A DNA stretch of 64,000 bases from Haemonchus contortus. Taxonomy: Eukaryota; Nematoda; Chromadorea; Rhabditida; Trichostrongylidae. Below the pieces are notes generated by a model. The model had not been told where the DNA came from and made no database searches. It saw nothing but the letters and a program-made list of their open reading frames with translations. Both the position numbers and the translations under genes were made by a program. This document shows, one piece after another, positions 53,301-63,866 of the stretch. Numbering within the stretch: the first letter of the stretch is position 1; each line of letters opens with the position of its first letter. The stretch spans positions 28,435,897-28,499,896 of the forward strand of contig LS997563.1 of assembly GCA_000469685.2 (NCBI GenBank). The letters are read 5' to 3'.

Positions 53301-55191
53301 AGGATAATCGATGACTATTCCAGCTCGAAAACGATGCAATATATTACATTACAAGTACAGAATACAGTACAGAATAACTCAAAGAATATTTGATGATCAC
53401 GGAAAATTCTGTGAGATCTCATTGAAGTTATTGGTATTCATGGAGGATAATCTCAAGAAAAATTTTTTGTAGAACTATTCAGGTGCACGCATACGTCATA
53501 ATAGGAATTGAACTTTAATCATAAGAATACACCCACCTTTCCTTCATCATTTAACCAGTTCCAATCCAAGCCGCTCAAAAGATTGTTGAACCTTTCCGCG
53601 GCCTTGTCACCTTTCAGCATACTCAGGAAGTCAATACAAATGTCAAAACGGCAACCGATTAACGTGAGGCATACCTAAAGAAAGATAGAAGAGGATGAAT
53701 ATTGAGCAAGATGAGTCCACGGCATAACAACCAATCAAACGATAGGAGGAATAAAAGAAATACCGCTCTCCAGTAGCTTCCCTCCCCAACTGAACTACCC
53801 TCAGCTAGGTCCTTTGATGCCTTCTGCACATTTCGATCGATGAAGGTGAATGATTCCGTGCTCCAAGAAATTAGATCGAGACATATAGGAGTGTCTGAAG
53901 ATGGTACAATCAGTTTATCTACACCGTTCTCGCTACCTAGTCTCGATAACATTGAGCAACCGAAAAATAATAAAAGGAGAGAAGCCTTTCATGTGTCCCA
54001 TACCTCCTTGCTTGAAAAACATGGCTTCGAACAATGTCCAAATTGTAAAATCGCGCATGTGAACATTTTCTTCTTCTCCCACTTCTTCAGCGCAATGAAG
54101 CAGGGCTGATCGATATTCACGCGAAATCGAAAGTGTCCTGAATTGAAAAATCAATCGGACCAGTAAATCATTATCAAGAATTTATAATGAGCGTCCGTAT
54201 ATAACATAACAGAACTTACTCTACTGCATTCAACCGTTCGTGCTGAGTCAATTGTCTACATTTCTCAAAAATAACATGCATCTCTATCAACAGTTGGCGC
54301 ACTACTGGATTAGAGTAAGCCAGTTGAAGAGCGGGAAGGTGCTCGCGGAAACCACCAAACGATCCAGATATCGGAGCTGAAATGATGCGCATTTGTTTCC
54401 AAATTCATTGGATTCCAAATTCATCACTCAGCGCTCGTAAGGGATCGTATTTAATGCTAGACGATGCTGCGACAAAGCTGCGTAGAGAACACTACATCCT
54501 ACAGGCCCACGCTTTCATCTCTTGTTGTTTTCTACCCCAACAACGATATTCTGGGGCTGAACTTCCCGTTAGCATTTTCCAGGATACCCACTGTTTCACG
54601 TATCCAATAAGGAAGGGGAAGGGTGGATTTCACATAGTACCATTAGACGAAAATCCTGTAAAGCGGATTATGTACATTAGGGTTAAGCGGATCTAATAGA
54701 GCGAAAGAGTGACCTAGACTGCAGTTTTTGGGAATCGAGCCAGATGCTTATTCACTTGTTTCTCCTACACTGCTATCTTATCACTGGCACATCAAGAAAA
54801 TAAATTAACATCCATACCATGGTACAGCTCTGGATAAGATTAAGTCTCTGCTCAAACCAGCTATGAAGGACTTCTTAAATGTTCCCTAACTTGTTTTTGT
54901 GCAGACTATAAGACTACAGACTTAAAAGACTACAGCACACTGTATCCTAAAGAATTGGAGAACTTTTCAACAATAGCCCAACATGAAGCCATATTCGTGC
55001 GCTACTCGAACAGGAATTCCATCGAAGTCGAAATGCCTCGAAGAAAAGTACAACACAGTGGAAAGAGAATAACATTGAATTCGTCACCCACCATTCTTGT
55101 CATCTTTCGACGTTGTAGTGCTCACGGCACAGATTATATTCGCATCTGAGGTCGCGTATGCATAGTGGGTGGCATCAGGAGCTGTCACCAT
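50391..55191 (-). CDS. nup85: Nucleoporin NUP85 (NPP-2 in C. elegans)
   Basis: A scaffold component of the Y-shaped (NUP107-160) nuclear pore subcomplex. Sixteen exons: 55092-55191, 54220-54376, 54004-54137, 53764-53936, 53537-53674, 52843-52956, 52674-52787, 52510-52608, 52305-52450, 52001-52112, 51867-51937, 51717-51803, 51177-51339, 50690-50785, 50529-50627 and 50391-50462. They total 1,875 bases, or 624 residues (human: 656), with every junction in frame. Matches to human NUP85 run in order: SNPWLSVHLIDTLLH, RDFLLMEYGSGLI, LWEVGADYLLHCGSEGRLRL, ESHIEAM, LMRICVEQEL, LSWALRG, LLVSLITSPNVPQSF, and the C-terminal LKLLLLTRLAEAEIA. The protein is alpha-helical with no membrane segment. The start was chosen because TTTTTTTAG lies 13 bases upstream of the in-frame ATG, which suits trans-splicing. 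Confidence 0.93.
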
Positions 55192-55213
55192 CTCATAGAA
55201 GTAACTAAAAAAA
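55192..55213 (-). promoter_or_regulatory. Probable spliced-leader acceptor of NUP85
   Basis: On the minus strand, GTTTTTTTAG is followed by 13 bases and then the in-frame ATG at 55191. An acceptor this close to the start codon, with no recognisable exon upstream, fits trans-splicing of a spliced leader. An ordinary upstream non-coding exon is the alternative. Confidence 0.45.
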
Positions 55214-55748
55214 CACGATGAATTTCAAATTCTCTACTTCGCTGAGCTCAATAATCCTCAATGAATTGCTCAACAATAATGGTCCACCTCAAGTAGTGAA
55301 AAGTTTGTAAAGGGGCGGCTATGGAAAGTACAACAAAAGAACGATATTAAAGTATGTGTTCCATCTGTTCAATGTTTGCAAAATGACCAAATAATTTAAC
55401 AAGGTTTCGGCAACACATTACGTAGGAGAGTGGGACGTTTTGTCGTCGCATGGGGATGTCTTGAAATTGCATTTACTAACACAGATCTCAAATATATCAA
55501 ATCATACCTATCCTCTGAGAAAATTTTTGGGAACCACTAGAAGTAATAAAAACAGAAAAATCAGACAACAAAATAAGACGATCGCTACTAATCATGTTCT
55601 TTTAAAATAGCAGAAATTCAAAAGGAAATTGGCAGTGGAGCGCGAGCTCTCATTGTAGCGCGCCCTAAATTCTGGGGCATCCTTGGTAACAGCAATACTA
55701 GCAAAACAAATGTTTCTGCTAACATTTGTTTAAGAGGTGGGTGAATGA
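55214..55748. other. Unassigned DNA upstream of NUP85
   Basis: The spacer between the NUP85 start and the CR1-like LINE. The NUP85 promoter may be here, but no motif was recognised. Confidence 0.35.
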
Positions 55749-55817
55749 GCAAAGACTCTATGCTTCTTCATTTCAGCGATTCATGACTCAAAAACCTCTG
55801 GATCGCATCATGTAGAG

Positions 55818-56336
55818 TTGTCTAGTAGTCAAGCTCCACCAACGGGCCAGAGCGACAGCAAGAGCTCCAGCCCAAGTCATGAAGTATTGTATGAAGAGTT
55901 TGAAAGGTTGAGATCTATTGTAATATCTGGTATTCCTGAAGCCGCTTCTTCGAATGTCAGAGAAAGATTGTCGTACGATTTTCATAGCGTTTGTAATGTA
56001 CTTGATTATCTTGGAATAGAATGTAACCCTGTAACGATGTATAGAATGGGCAGACCTACACAAGGGAGAAATAGGTTACTAAAAGTGGTTCTCCCTTCTC
56101 GTTTGTTTCAGCGTACTGTCTTGAAAAGGGCGCCTAGACTCCGCTATTTCCCCGAGCGGGGGATTTACATTAGGGAATCCCTCACTAGGGAGGAGCGGGA
56201 GCGAAGACGTCTTTTACGCAGTAATACTGGGGGCGGGGAGGCCCGTTCTCCATCTGCGGGTGATTCTAACCGGCTTAGGGATAACGGGCAATCTCCTGAC
56301 CCACAATCCATTTCTTATGCCACTCAGGAAAACTAG
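55818..56336 (+). CDS. LINE ORF1 protein
   Basis: 172 codons from a TTG; the frame is open further upstream and lacks an ATG, so the N-terminus may be missing. The central part (RLRSIVISGIPEAASSNVRE, later RMGRPTQGRNRLLKVVLPSR, then IYIRESLTREERERRRLL) is typical of ORF1 proteins in CR1/Jockey-type elements, which bind the element RNA. The C-terminal tail is polar and low in complexity. It ends (TAG) 20 bases before the first codon counted for ORF2, in a different frame. I saw no internal stop. Confidence 0.7.
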   Translation: MSSSQAPPTGQSDSKSSSPSHEVLYEEFERLRSIVISGIPEAASSNVRERLSYDFHSVCNVLDYLGIECNPVTMYRMGRPTQGRNRLLKVVLPSRLFQRTVLKRAPRLRYFPERGIYIRESLTREERERRRLLRSNTGGGEARSPSAGDSNRLRDNGQSPDPQSISYATQEN

Positions 56337-56356
56337 TAACATATCCGCGGGTTGAG

Positions 56357-59155
56357 TTGAATTGTCTCAAATACTTTTTCTGTAATGTGAGGTCAATATC
56401 AAGGAACTCGGTCTATGTCGAAAGGGTTTTATGTTGCAAATATGATCTCTACGCTTTTGCCGAAACCTGGCTGAAACCAAGTCATCTTACTTCTTCTATT
56501 CTGGGAGGTCTATGCAAGGATTACGATGTCCTCAGATGTGATCGTCCTAAAAAGGCTGGGGGTGGCGTTGTTCTATTAGCGCACTCCAGGTTGTCCGTGG
56601 TTACGGTTTTCATGGAATCTGTTTCCGATGCATACGAAATACTTTGCGCCGACGTACTCAGTAGTAGTTCCAGGTTCCGAGTTGTAGTTGTGTACAGGGT
56701 GCCATCATGTATAGCAGTGAAAACTATGCAACTAATCAAAGTCATTAGTGATCTAATTGCGTGTGAGTTGCCCACCATAATCGTTGGTGATTTCAACATG
56801 CCTGAACTTCACAAAAAATTTTGCACCGAATCAGATCGTTCCATTGTGGCTTCGTTTCGAGAACTGGTATACTGTCATGAGTTAACTCAACATGTCCGTG
56901 ACCCAACCAGGCAAGGAAAGATCTTGGACTTGGTTTTCAGCTCTAAGTTAGACTTGATAAGGAACCTACAGATCCTTCCTCCTGTAGGGTACAGTGATCA
57001 CAGTAGCGTTGCTTTTGAGGTTTCAGTGTATGACTGTTTGGCTTCACCTGTTTATCGTAGGGTATTCTCTGCTTGTAATTTCAAGGATCTAACAAGTGAT
57101 CTCTCGCGCATACGCTGGGTCGAGTTGTTTGAAACGTGCAACGATGTCAATGAGAAGTATGAATTGCTGTTGTCAGTGCTACATACAGCCATTGACTACT
57201 ATGTTCCTTGGAGGAAGGAGGCATCCTTCAAGTCTGTTCCCCTACCGGGTCATCTGCAAAAAATGAGCGAGCATCGCGATTGTCTTTTTCTCGAAGCTAG
57301 GCGTACTGGGAACTGGACTGCATACAGAAGATTTACGGATATTTTTCTCGCTCGTCTCAAGAAGTTCAATCGGTACGTAGAGAAAAAAATTGTTGAGGCA
57401 GGATGCAGTGGTAGTTTCTACAAGTATTTGAATAGCAAAATTCAAGATAAAAAGTGCATTGGTTCTCTGAAAAGTGGTGACCTAATGGTATACAGAGCAC
57501 AAGACAAAGCAAATGTGTTTGCGGACCAGTTTTCAAAATCATTTCTGAATGATGATGGTACAGTTCCTGAATTCACCTCACCGTTGACGTGTTCTATGAA
57601 AGAACTGCCCTGGTTTCATGCGGATCGACTCTATGAACAAATAATGGGCTGGCCTAAGAGCTCTTCGATAACTCCGGACTTTATTCCGTTATTTTTCATT
57701 CAACAGGTTGCTACTGTCATCTGTGGACCATTAGCGTACTTATTCAACCAATCATTGATGAGAGGGGAGGTGCCTCGACGGTGGAAGCACTCCTTTGTTA
57801 CTCCTGTTCTCGAAAAAGAACCTTCTTCGGATCCGGCGAATTATAGACCTGGTAGCATAACTTCCTTGTTTTGCAGACTATTTGAGAAGACCATCAAGGC
57901 GCACATTCTGGAATATGTTGCAGCGTGCCATATAATCCCTAAAGCCCAACATGGTTTCATACCGGGTCGATCAGTGGAAACAAATATGATTGAGTGCCTT
58001 GAAGATTGGACCAGGGGGCTTGATAATAACTGTTGCAGTGATGTGGTATATTTTGATTTTGCAAAGGCATTTGATAGGGTATCGCATAAGAAGTTGCTCT
58101 ATAAGCTCACGATTCTCGGATTCCACCCCGTTCTTGTGAGGTGGGTATCCAGCTTCCTCTCTGGTAGGACCTTTCAGGTCCGAGTCGGACATACTTACTC
58201 TGAAATCAGAGATGTGCTGAGTGGTGTGCCACAGGGGGGTGTCCTCTCTCCGGTTTTGTTCAATATTTTTACCTCAGAGATACCTAGCTTGTTCGATGGT
58301 CTGGATGTTAGAACCAAGATGTATGCCGACGATGTGAAGATCTATAAGACTATAACTCAAACTGAGGATACTGAAGATCTTCAACAAGCTATCACGCTTC
58401 TCAATGATTGGACTAAGCTTTGGCAGCTTCCTTTAGCTCCACATAAGACAATGTGTATGAGGATTGGGGCTTCACCAGAGGTTGCCCCTAGTCCATATGT
58501 ACTGGATGGGGTCATGATATCCCATGTGGACGTTGTCAGGGATCTTGGTTTTACCTACACTAATACTCTTGACTTCTCCACGCACATACGTAACCGTTGT
58601 AACTTGGCCCGCTTGCGCACGTTCCATATTTTTAAGGGACTTTCCTCGACGAATAAGTCCGTTCTCCTTCGTGCTTACAAGACGTATATCCGTCCCCTTC
58701 TGGAGTCTGGCGCTACAGTGTTTCACCCCATTAGGAAGAAAGATGCTGAAGCAATAGAAAAAGTGCAAAACAACTTCACGCGCAAAATTCTACTCCGAAC
58801 TGGAAGTTTTCTCTATTCTAGGATTCCTAAGGCCGTCATTCGGAATAAGTATTTCAATCTATCCACTCTTGAATCACGGCGTAAAGTATTTGACGTTTGT
58901 ATGGTTTATAAGCTTCTGTATCAATGCAATGAGTTTGGCCCATTTGAAATCTATAAGACAGTGCATTCTCGAACTAGAGGAGGTCCAATTGAAATATTCC
59001 TTGCGGGGCCCAGAACAAACGTCAGAGCTAAGAGCTTTACGTTTCGTGCTGGAAGTTTATTCAACAAGGTGACTAGGCGTTTCGTGATCCCAGGTTCCTC
59101 AAAGGTGTTCAAACGATACGTAGCTGCAGCATTGTCCAAAGCCTCAATCTCCTAG
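56357..59155 (+). CDS. LINE ORF2 endonuclease-reverse transcriptase
   Basis: A 932-codon open ORF. The N-terminal endonuclease has FCNVRSIS, FAETWLK, VGDFNMPE and YSDHSSVAF. The reverse transcriptase has ANYRPGSITSLFCRLFEK, FDFAKAFDRVSH, GVPQGGVLSPVLFNIF and the catalytic YADDVKIY near residue 660. The C-terminal third contains RPLLESGATVFHP and a basic end. Together these nick target DNA and copy the element RNA. The first codon counted (TTG) is not a normal start, and the first in-frame ATG is near 56612, inside the endonuclease. Translation therefore probably depends on reinitiation or frameshifting after ORF1, whose frame it overlaps. Lack of stops suggests recent activity. Confidence 0.9.
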   Translation: MNCLKYFFCNVRSISRNSVYVERVLCCKYDLYAFAETWLKPSHLTSSILGGLCKDYDVLRCDRPKKAGGGVVLLAHSRLSVVTVFMESVSDAYEILCADVLSSSSRFRVVVVYRVPSCIAVKTMQLIKVISDLIACELPTIIVGDFNMPELHKKFCTESDRSIVASFRELVYCHELTQHVRDPTRQGKILDLVFSSKLDLIRNLQILPPVGYSDHSSVAFEVSVYDCLASPVYRRVFSACNFKDLTSDLSRIRWVELFETCNDVNEKYELLLSVLHTAIDYYVPWRKEASFKSVPLPGHLQKMSEHRDCLFLEARRTGNWTAYRRFTDIFLARLKKFNRYVEKKIVEAGCSGSFYKYLNSKIQDKKCIGSLKSGDLMVYRAQDKANVFADQFSKSFLNDDGTVPEFTSPLTCSMKELPWFHADRLYEQIMGWPKSSSITPDFIPLFFIQQVATVICGPLAYLFNQSLMRGEVPRRWKHSFVTPVLEKEPSSDPANYRPGSITSLFCRLFEKTIKAHILEYVAACHIIPKAQHGFIPGRSVETNMIECLEDWTRGLDNNCCSDVVYFDFAKAFDRVSHKKLLYKLTILGFHPVLVRWVSSFLSGRTFQVRVGHTYSEIRDVLSGVPQGGVLSPVLFNIFTSEIPSLFDGLDVRTKMYADDVKIYKTITQTEDTEDLQQAITLLNDWTKLWQLPLAPHKTMCMRIGASPEVAPSPYVLDGVMISHVDVVRDLGFTYTNTLDFSTHIRNRCNLARLRTFHIFKGLSSTNKSVLLRAYKTYIRPLLESGATVFHPIRKKDAEAIEKVQNNFTRKILLRTGSFLYSRIPKAVIRNKYFNLSTLESRRKVFDVCMVYKLLYQCNEFGPFEIYKTVHSRTRGGPIEIFLAGPRTNVRAKSFTFRAGSLFNKVTRRFVIPGSSKVFKRYVAAALSKASIS

Positions 59156-59330
59156 TTCCTTGAGTTTGACCGTGCTGTTCTTCCTGGGTGCATAGGTTTG
59201 ATTGAACTTATTTGTTGCTATTTACGAATGTTTGTGTTTGTGTTTCGTTTTCTTGTTGTTTCTTATGGTAATTTTCTGGCTTTTCTTGCGTTTGCCTTAG
59301 CAACGTAATAAACATAACATAACATAACAT

Positions 59331-60385
59331 ATCTCGTGGATTGGTTAATCGCTTGGGAAAAGGACTTATCGCCACAGAAGAAGGGGCGTAGTGACATGGA
59401 AGGGGAAGGGTTATACAACAAATCGGTTAGAGATCTTATTGGATTTCTGAGCTGAGCTATATGTATGTGCAGCCTTGACGCTGTTTAAAGGTGGGGACTG
59501 CATGTGTGGGAAAGATTCTGAGAAGGAAGAGCTGCCTTCAGTGGTGTTGCCCCTGACCCTAATGGGAGAGCTGAACATTCGAACCAAGTCAATTGCGTTA
59601 ACCCAGTTCGTGTTGACCAAACATATGCTTCCTTCAATTGGACGTCAGTAACGTCTCAAGGGTATGGGTACATTCACCCAGAGCTGGATGGAGCTGCGTA
59701 GTGGACCAGTATAAGCAAGTGCTTCCTCTGATTTCGCTAAGCATGAAGCGCATGACTTTCCTTGTCCATTGCGATCAAATTCCCAATAAGATGAGATTTT
59801 CTTGCTCCCAATTATTGAGTGATTTGTTTGGGAGTGATTTAGCACGGAGCTAGAAAACTCATACATTTCCACATTTATTGCTGAATTTTTTATTCAGACT
59901 CTTTCCACTGAATCCCTCCAATCAAAATCAATCCAAATTACTCTGTTGTTCCTATTTATTTTGAATGACTCACGTTAACAGGCAGTTGGGGCTGGTGCTT
60001 TGGGAGGCGGTGTACCTGCAAGAGGCCGACTATCACAAAAGCATGGTCAGGATACCGAACTCCGGCCCTACATCCGCCTAGGCCAACCAAACCGTCCATC
60101 CCTCTGTGGTTGGTTAATTGGCACCAGACTCGTCTAATGGATAAAAGCCTGGCTTGTACATCGACTGGGAACCGCAAATCATTGTATGGAACAGATACGC
60201 ATTCGAACGTTACTACAATTCTGAATGGAAGTCAAGTGCGCTAAAGCACCCAAAAAGCGGGCTGGACCTACACGTAATCGCTTCTTTGCTCTTGAAAGCT
60301 GAAAGACTTGTTCTTAAAAGGTTATGTATTTGGGTTTGATTTTTACTGCTTAAGCAAAAAAATCAAACGCAAAAAGATGGAAATA
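59331..60385. other. Unassigned DNA with one SINE copy
   Basis: About 59985-60225 resembles the SINE at 47149-47400 (ACCAGACTCGTCTAATGGAT, TAAAAGCCTGGC, TGTACATCGACTGGG). The rest shows nothing recognisable. Confidence 0.45.
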
Positions 60386-60936
60386 TTAGGGTTAACCGGA
60401 AAGTTTCCCGCCATTGAATTTTGGTGAGGTATCCAACGGCCAAGCTTTGCGACTTTACCAGTCTTCTCCAGCCCAGATTCAACAATTGATTGGGCATGGT
60501 CGAGCCTCGCTGCAAGCTCCTTCTTAATGGCGTACGGATCCTCTTCCACGGTGGATTGCAGCAATTTCAAGTCCAACTCCATCGGCCGGCTGGACCTTGG
60601 AGCATCTTGGGGAGAAAAATCTCTTGAGTTTGGCCTTCCAGGTCTTGCACGTGTCGTAAGAGATAGCGTCAGCGCCATATGTATCCATGTATATCTTGGC
60701 TTGGGTTGCGTTTAAGCCAGACTGATGAAGGAAAAGAAGACAGTGCGTCAGGTGCATCCTATTGGGTTGTAAGGGCGGCATTTTGGAATCCAAAAGCAAG
60801 CTGGGTAAGTGTGAGGTAGTGATGTGGAAGAGTCTCTTGCGTGCCTCATGCACACCCCACGGTAAGTCATAAACATACATGCAAGGCTAATATGATGTGA
60901 TCAAACACGTGGCGGGAAACTTTCCGGTCAACCTAA
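60386..60936 (-). mobile_element. Short mariner derivative
   Basis: A 551-bp element between TA dinucleotides (60384-60385 and 60937-60938). Inverted ends are TTAGGGTTAACCGGAAAG and the inverse of CTTTCCGGTCAACCTAA, followed by TTTCCCGCC. The minus strand holds only the DNA-binding half of a transposase: LHQSGLNATQAKIYMDTYG, then after a frame change SRPMELDLKLLQSTVEEDP and KVAKLGRWIPHQ. The catalytic domain is deleted. Confidence 0.82.
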
Positions 60937-60938
60937 TA

Positions 60939-63289
60939 GATTACTGGATAAGTTAATGCATGGAAAGGATGCATAACATAGCATGTACGATGGATGCCGT
61001 AGAGGGTTTCTCTCTGTTCTAAGTTTTTCATCTATCTTCTCTTCATTTTTCTCCTTCTTTCTTTCTTATTTTCCAAGCTTTTCTATTGTTATCTCGAGAA
61101 AAGTGTGTCGTTGTGTCGTAGAAACATCATATTCACACGTTTGAAAGAATTGAATGTGGGGGAAAGAATCAAGAGCTTTTTCCAAGTCAGTTGAACATCA
61201 CTTCAAGGCCTATCCCCTCTGAGAAAGTCTAGAAAGAGGAATCCTATTGAAGTCAAATTCATTTCTTAGCTTCCTCGAATCAGCGTATGACCTAGAAAAT
61301 CAGCCTGATCTGTCCATCATAGGTCGCGATTCGAATTGCAATCGAATGCATGGCGTGTTCTAGAACGAAATTGATCTACATCCAGGTATATTTTTTCTCT
61401 AATATTTTTTACATATAAAGGATGCGTTTTCAAAACACTTCAATATCTTTGAACTAACTTCCTTGCCACATTCATAAGTAGAGAAGTCGACTTGAAGGAT
61501 GAACAGGTTGATGTCTTAGGGCGTTGATCAATCCCATCTGAGGGATGCGCCCACGTATTCGACTTTCAGAATCGTAGTGGCGTATTGAATGCGTATGTGG
61601 CCTATACAATGACTTGCAGTGACCAGACGATGTAGAGTTCAGTGCTTTTATCCTCCCAGACGAGTCTGGTACCAATTAACCGACACCGGAGGGATGGAAG
61701 GCTTGGTTGGCTTAGGCGAGCATCGATCCGGGTTTCGGACCTGTGACTGCGCATGTGGAGTAGTGCACTACTTGTCACCCCATCACCTCCTAGCAGAATA
61801 AAAACTCCTTCGAAAAAAGTAGTTTACAGGATGAAAACATCACAAAAGAAGTTTGTTGCCTTTGCACAAGGGTCCAAATTAATCTTTTACCCTGCTCTCT
61901 GGTTGATAGAGCCGTTCGTTGTCAATATGGTATAAAGCTACGGTAAGTATAACGTCGAGTTCGACATGCTCAGCGTCATGAGTCGAAGAGTGTGGACGTT
62001 CGCCGAATCTTCGCGCTAGGGTATAACGCCATGACGTATACATCAGAAATGTAAAGAAGCACAATGATTGAAAGCCTTTATATTTATTCAAATACACACT
62101 GTTTCAAAGTTTCGGCTATTATAGCCCACCGGATTCATGTGGGATCCTCATGGAACCAACAATTAAATTAATCTTTGTGGTGTTTTAAGTTCACACAACT
62201 GACATCATGTGCTCAGAGCGTAGGCGGTTACGCAGAATGGTTGAGCAATGTAGTAGAAACGCCAATGATGGATCATAGATTAGGAAGAGCTGAATTTCTA
62301 AAGAGAAGATTCGAAACCGCTCCCATGGTCGGATGACGTACTATTCCCGGTCAGCGGTGCAGCCAACAACTCAGGATTGTGTTCCATTACTCGGGCGATC
62401 TGAAAAATCTTGATTTATCTGAATTCTCAGCTTTTCTAACCAAGGTAAATTTGTGAAAATGTCGATACAAGTGCAAAGTACTGACTATTACCAGGCCTTT
62501 TTTCAAAGTCAATATTAGAAACTGTGAAGGTTCAAGCGTCTAGTCGTAACCCATGGCGACAAAGGACAAATTTCGGCATTTTTTGGCTCACTGTAGCCAG
62601 CTCCTTACGTAAAAAGTCGATACCGCAGGCCGAGTAGTCCTCCGCCTGGCGTACCATGAAAGCGGCCATTATTCCATAGCGTTTCGGTCATAGTAATCTC
62701 GCACAACCCATTTTCCTACTACTTCTATAAGGCCTTATATTTGGGTGTGATGCAGTAGGAACGAAATAATCGCGTCGCGGCAAGAGGGACGCCGCGCGCG
62801 AAGGAATATAGCAGAATACAGCAGCGGGTAGGAAATACAGGAACAAAGGAACTAATATTAGAATCATGTCCAAAATAATAACCGCATAGCGACTGAACTC
62901 TATGAAGAGCTGTAATATCGGCGAAGGAATGGTCTCGACAGCTGTGCGGCGAATCGATTACAGAAAACCGTTCCTACTGCCCGTCTTCCCTTATATTTTG
63001 CAAAATGTCTAAAATACATGCAAGTATCTGGATTCAAGGATGAGGTCTTCGGAAGTTAATCAATCCCGTCTGAGGGATTGCGCCCCCGCATACGACCTCC
63101 ACTCAGAATCGTAGTGGTGTAGGTCCTCCCAGAGAGTCCGGAACCGACTAGCCAACCTTGGAGGGATGAAAGATCTGGCTGGCCTGGGCGATATCGAGTC
63201 AAGATACGAACCTGTGACCATTCTATGTGACAGTCGTTACTTGCCTCTACACCACCTTCCTCCTATGTCATGAACCATATACAAACATA
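60939..63289. other. Unassigned DNA with inverted SINE copies
   Basis: Minus-strand SINE copies at about 61550-61800 and 63060-63270 share CCTCCCAGACGAGTCTGGTA-like sequence. A lone GTACCATGAAAGCGGCCATT near 62652 looks like one end of the TGGCTGCTTT MITE family. No host gene was recognised. Confidence 0.4.
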
Positions 63290-63866
63290 CAGGGGTGCCC
63301 AAAAAAAAGAGACACTATGCATGGGGCCTAATCCAGGGCGGATTACGTCGCACCGATTGAAGCAGCAGAAGAATGTGATTGGGTAAATTGTACTAAGAAT
63401 GTTGCTTGATGAAAGGAAGCAGGAACTCGTGTGGTTCCTACATCGGCATCAAAATATGAAGCCGTCTTCCATTGCGGACGCGCTCAAGACGACTTATGGG
63501 ATATCGGTCGGCAACAAGCAGATACGCAACTTTCTCAGTCGATTCGCTCACGGACAGATTCCTGGGCATCGTCGCTTAGGATCTGAAACACCGCTGACTT
63601 CCTACCTTCCTGTAGCTCCGACAACTCCGCAATGATCTGCGATGTCGTGGGAGACGAGCCTCGTCGACCTCAGACGACGCATCAAATTTGCGTGGCAAAA
63701 ACTTTTGATTTCGTTCGTACGGAAGACCATTGAAGAATTCCGTGATCGAGTACAATGTGTTGTTGATTTTGCGGGTGGTAATATTCAGTCAGAATTTAAT
63801 AAAGTCTGATTACATCGGTGGTACAAGCCGAGCAGTGGAAGTGTCTCTTTTTTTTGGGCACCCCTG
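63290..63866 (+). mobile_element. Internally deleted Tc1-like element
   Basis: A 577-bp element between TA dinucleotides (63288-63289 and 63867-63868). Inverted ends of about 28 bp open CAGGGGTGCCCAAAAAAAAG. The plus strand keeps an N-terminal helix-turn-helix-like segment (MLLDERKQELVWFLHRHQNM, KQIRNFLSRFAHGQIPGHRR) and, after a stop, a C-terminal transposase tail (FAWQKLLISFVRKTIEEFRD, VVDFAGGNIQSEF). The catalytic middle is missing. Confidence 0.8.

Larger units (their letters stand above)
55749..59330 (+). mobile_element. CR1-like LINE
   Basis: Holds ORF1 (55818-56336) and ORF2 (56357-59155), both open, then a 170-base 3' region ending in a short tandem tail (AACAT repeated) at about 59311-59330. 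CR1-type elements end in short repeats rather than poly(A). The 5' boundary is uncertain: the ORF1 frame is open back to 55749, with no in-frame ATG, so the copy may be 5'-truncated. No target duplication was found. Confidence 0.85.

Noticed and set aside
54382..54696. 104-codon plus-strand ORF
   Set aside because: It falls in the first intron of NUP85 on the opposite strand and shows no recognisable domain.
62090..62140. Third hammerhead-like motif on the minus strand
   Set aside because: GGCTATAATAGCCGAAAC resembles stem II plus GAAAC, but no CTGATGA-like core or Penelope sequence lies beside it.
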